From Peronospora farinosa (taxonomy: Eukaryota > Oomycota > Peronosporomycetes > Peronosporales > Peronosporaceae), in the NCBI GenBank assembly GCA_947646735.1, contig CANTFK010000325.1, positions 1-64,000 of the forward strand: a DNA stretch of 64,000 nt. Reading direction: 5' to 3'. This document shows, in pieces, positions 63,537-64,000 of the stretch. The notes below the pieces were generated by a model, which searched no databases, was not told the DNA's origin, and saw only the letters and a list, made by a program, of their open reading frames with translations. The position numbers and the translations under genes are program-made. Each line of letters starts with the position of its first letter. The first letter of the stretch is position 1.

Positions 63537-64000
63537 AGCTCCAGGTAGGCTCGCTTCGCATCGTTGCAGCATTTCACTAAACATATCAATTTCAGGTATT
63601 TCAGTATATGCATGCACCACGTGCAATTTTTGGCTTGAGGGATTCAACTGTACTAATTATAGGAAGGCAGGTATACGCTCGTTGACTTGTAGACGACGCC
63701 GTGGTTCCAGTCGTTTAATACAGATTCATGCATGTCGTTCCTTAGGCAGGAGCCGTGTTGCTGAGACATACAAGATACGATCAGACTCCTTGTCGCGGTC
63801 AAAAGGATGCATGTGTAGACGGAACTATTGCTTCTTGGACCTTGAGAATGAAGTGCACGCATTGTTTCGACGACACAGTAAACGATACATCCACGACACA
63901 AACGGATGCGACCGTCGTGACTCATTTTTCTTTTATACGAGAATGACATCACCGTAAAGCTTACCACTAAGCACGTCAGACAATCTTCAACTTCATGGGT
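63537..64000. other. intergenic tail of the window
   Basis: No gene is supported in the final 464 bp. Short frames on both strands lack coding signals. Confidence 0.4.

Overview
The window looks like nuclear DNA of an oomycete, most likely a Peronosporales water mould or downy mildew. Genes are compact, and introns are short (about 60-80 bp), often with a GTACG donor. Several start sites lie just behind a motif resembling the oomycete Inr/FPR core promoter (TCATTYYNCA...). The retrotransposon gag, protease and integrase fragments are of the Ty3/Gypsy type common in these genomes. The organism call is inference from gene style and family content; no marker gene fixes the species.

Layout. Positions 1-~15100 are a retrotransposon graveyard: decayed Ty3/Gypsy gag, protease and integrase pieces on both strands, two TGTAAC...CTACA LTRs, and an unusual LTR-like arm present in two subfamilies. 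These arms carry internal minisatellites (14-bp or 27-bp units), stand in opposite orientations, and are followed on the minus strand by a coiled-coil, gag-like reading frame broken by frameshifts. About 15100-16190 is unassigned. From 16191 to 49970 the window is gene dense: DGAT2-like acyltransferase, a hypothetical protein, YJU2B/CCDC130, an acidic hypothetical protein, a PHD/PARP-finger/SNF2/RING helicase, a Mei2-like RNA-binding protein, QPRT, an unknown helical protein, a two-domain sulfurtransferase, a BMT5-like methyltransferase, COA4, a PP2A B''-type subunit, MPP6, ZCRB1, a TALE homeodomain protein, a HECT ligase, a TOM1-like VHS/GAT adaptor and a LEA-like repeat protein. A remnant-bearing stretch (49971-51569) leads into a nearly perfect 804-bp inverted duplication, each arm carrying one intronless LEA-like gene with its own promoter. 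Two hypothetical genes, METTL13, eRF3, RFC5 and a fourth LEA-like gene follow.

Functional themes. RNA processing is well represented: YJU2B and ZCRB1 (spliceosomes), MPP6 (nuclear exosome), Mei2-like, and a BMT5-like putative rRNA methyltransferase. Translation is represented by eRF3 and its divergent neighbour METTL13, the family that methylates the related GTPase eEF1A. DNA maintenance is represented by RFC5 and the Rad16-like remodeller. Four members of one LEA-like family lie within 15 kb, which suggests local expansion of a stress or structural protein.

The most notable items are the inverted LEA-like duplication (with loss of an intron that both single-copy paralogues keep), the PHD plus PARP-finger architecture of the Rad16-like helicase, and the minisatellite-bearing LTR-like arms coupled to a coiled-coil gag-like protein. 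Intron boundaries were read by eye from splice signals and reading frame, so they are predictions.
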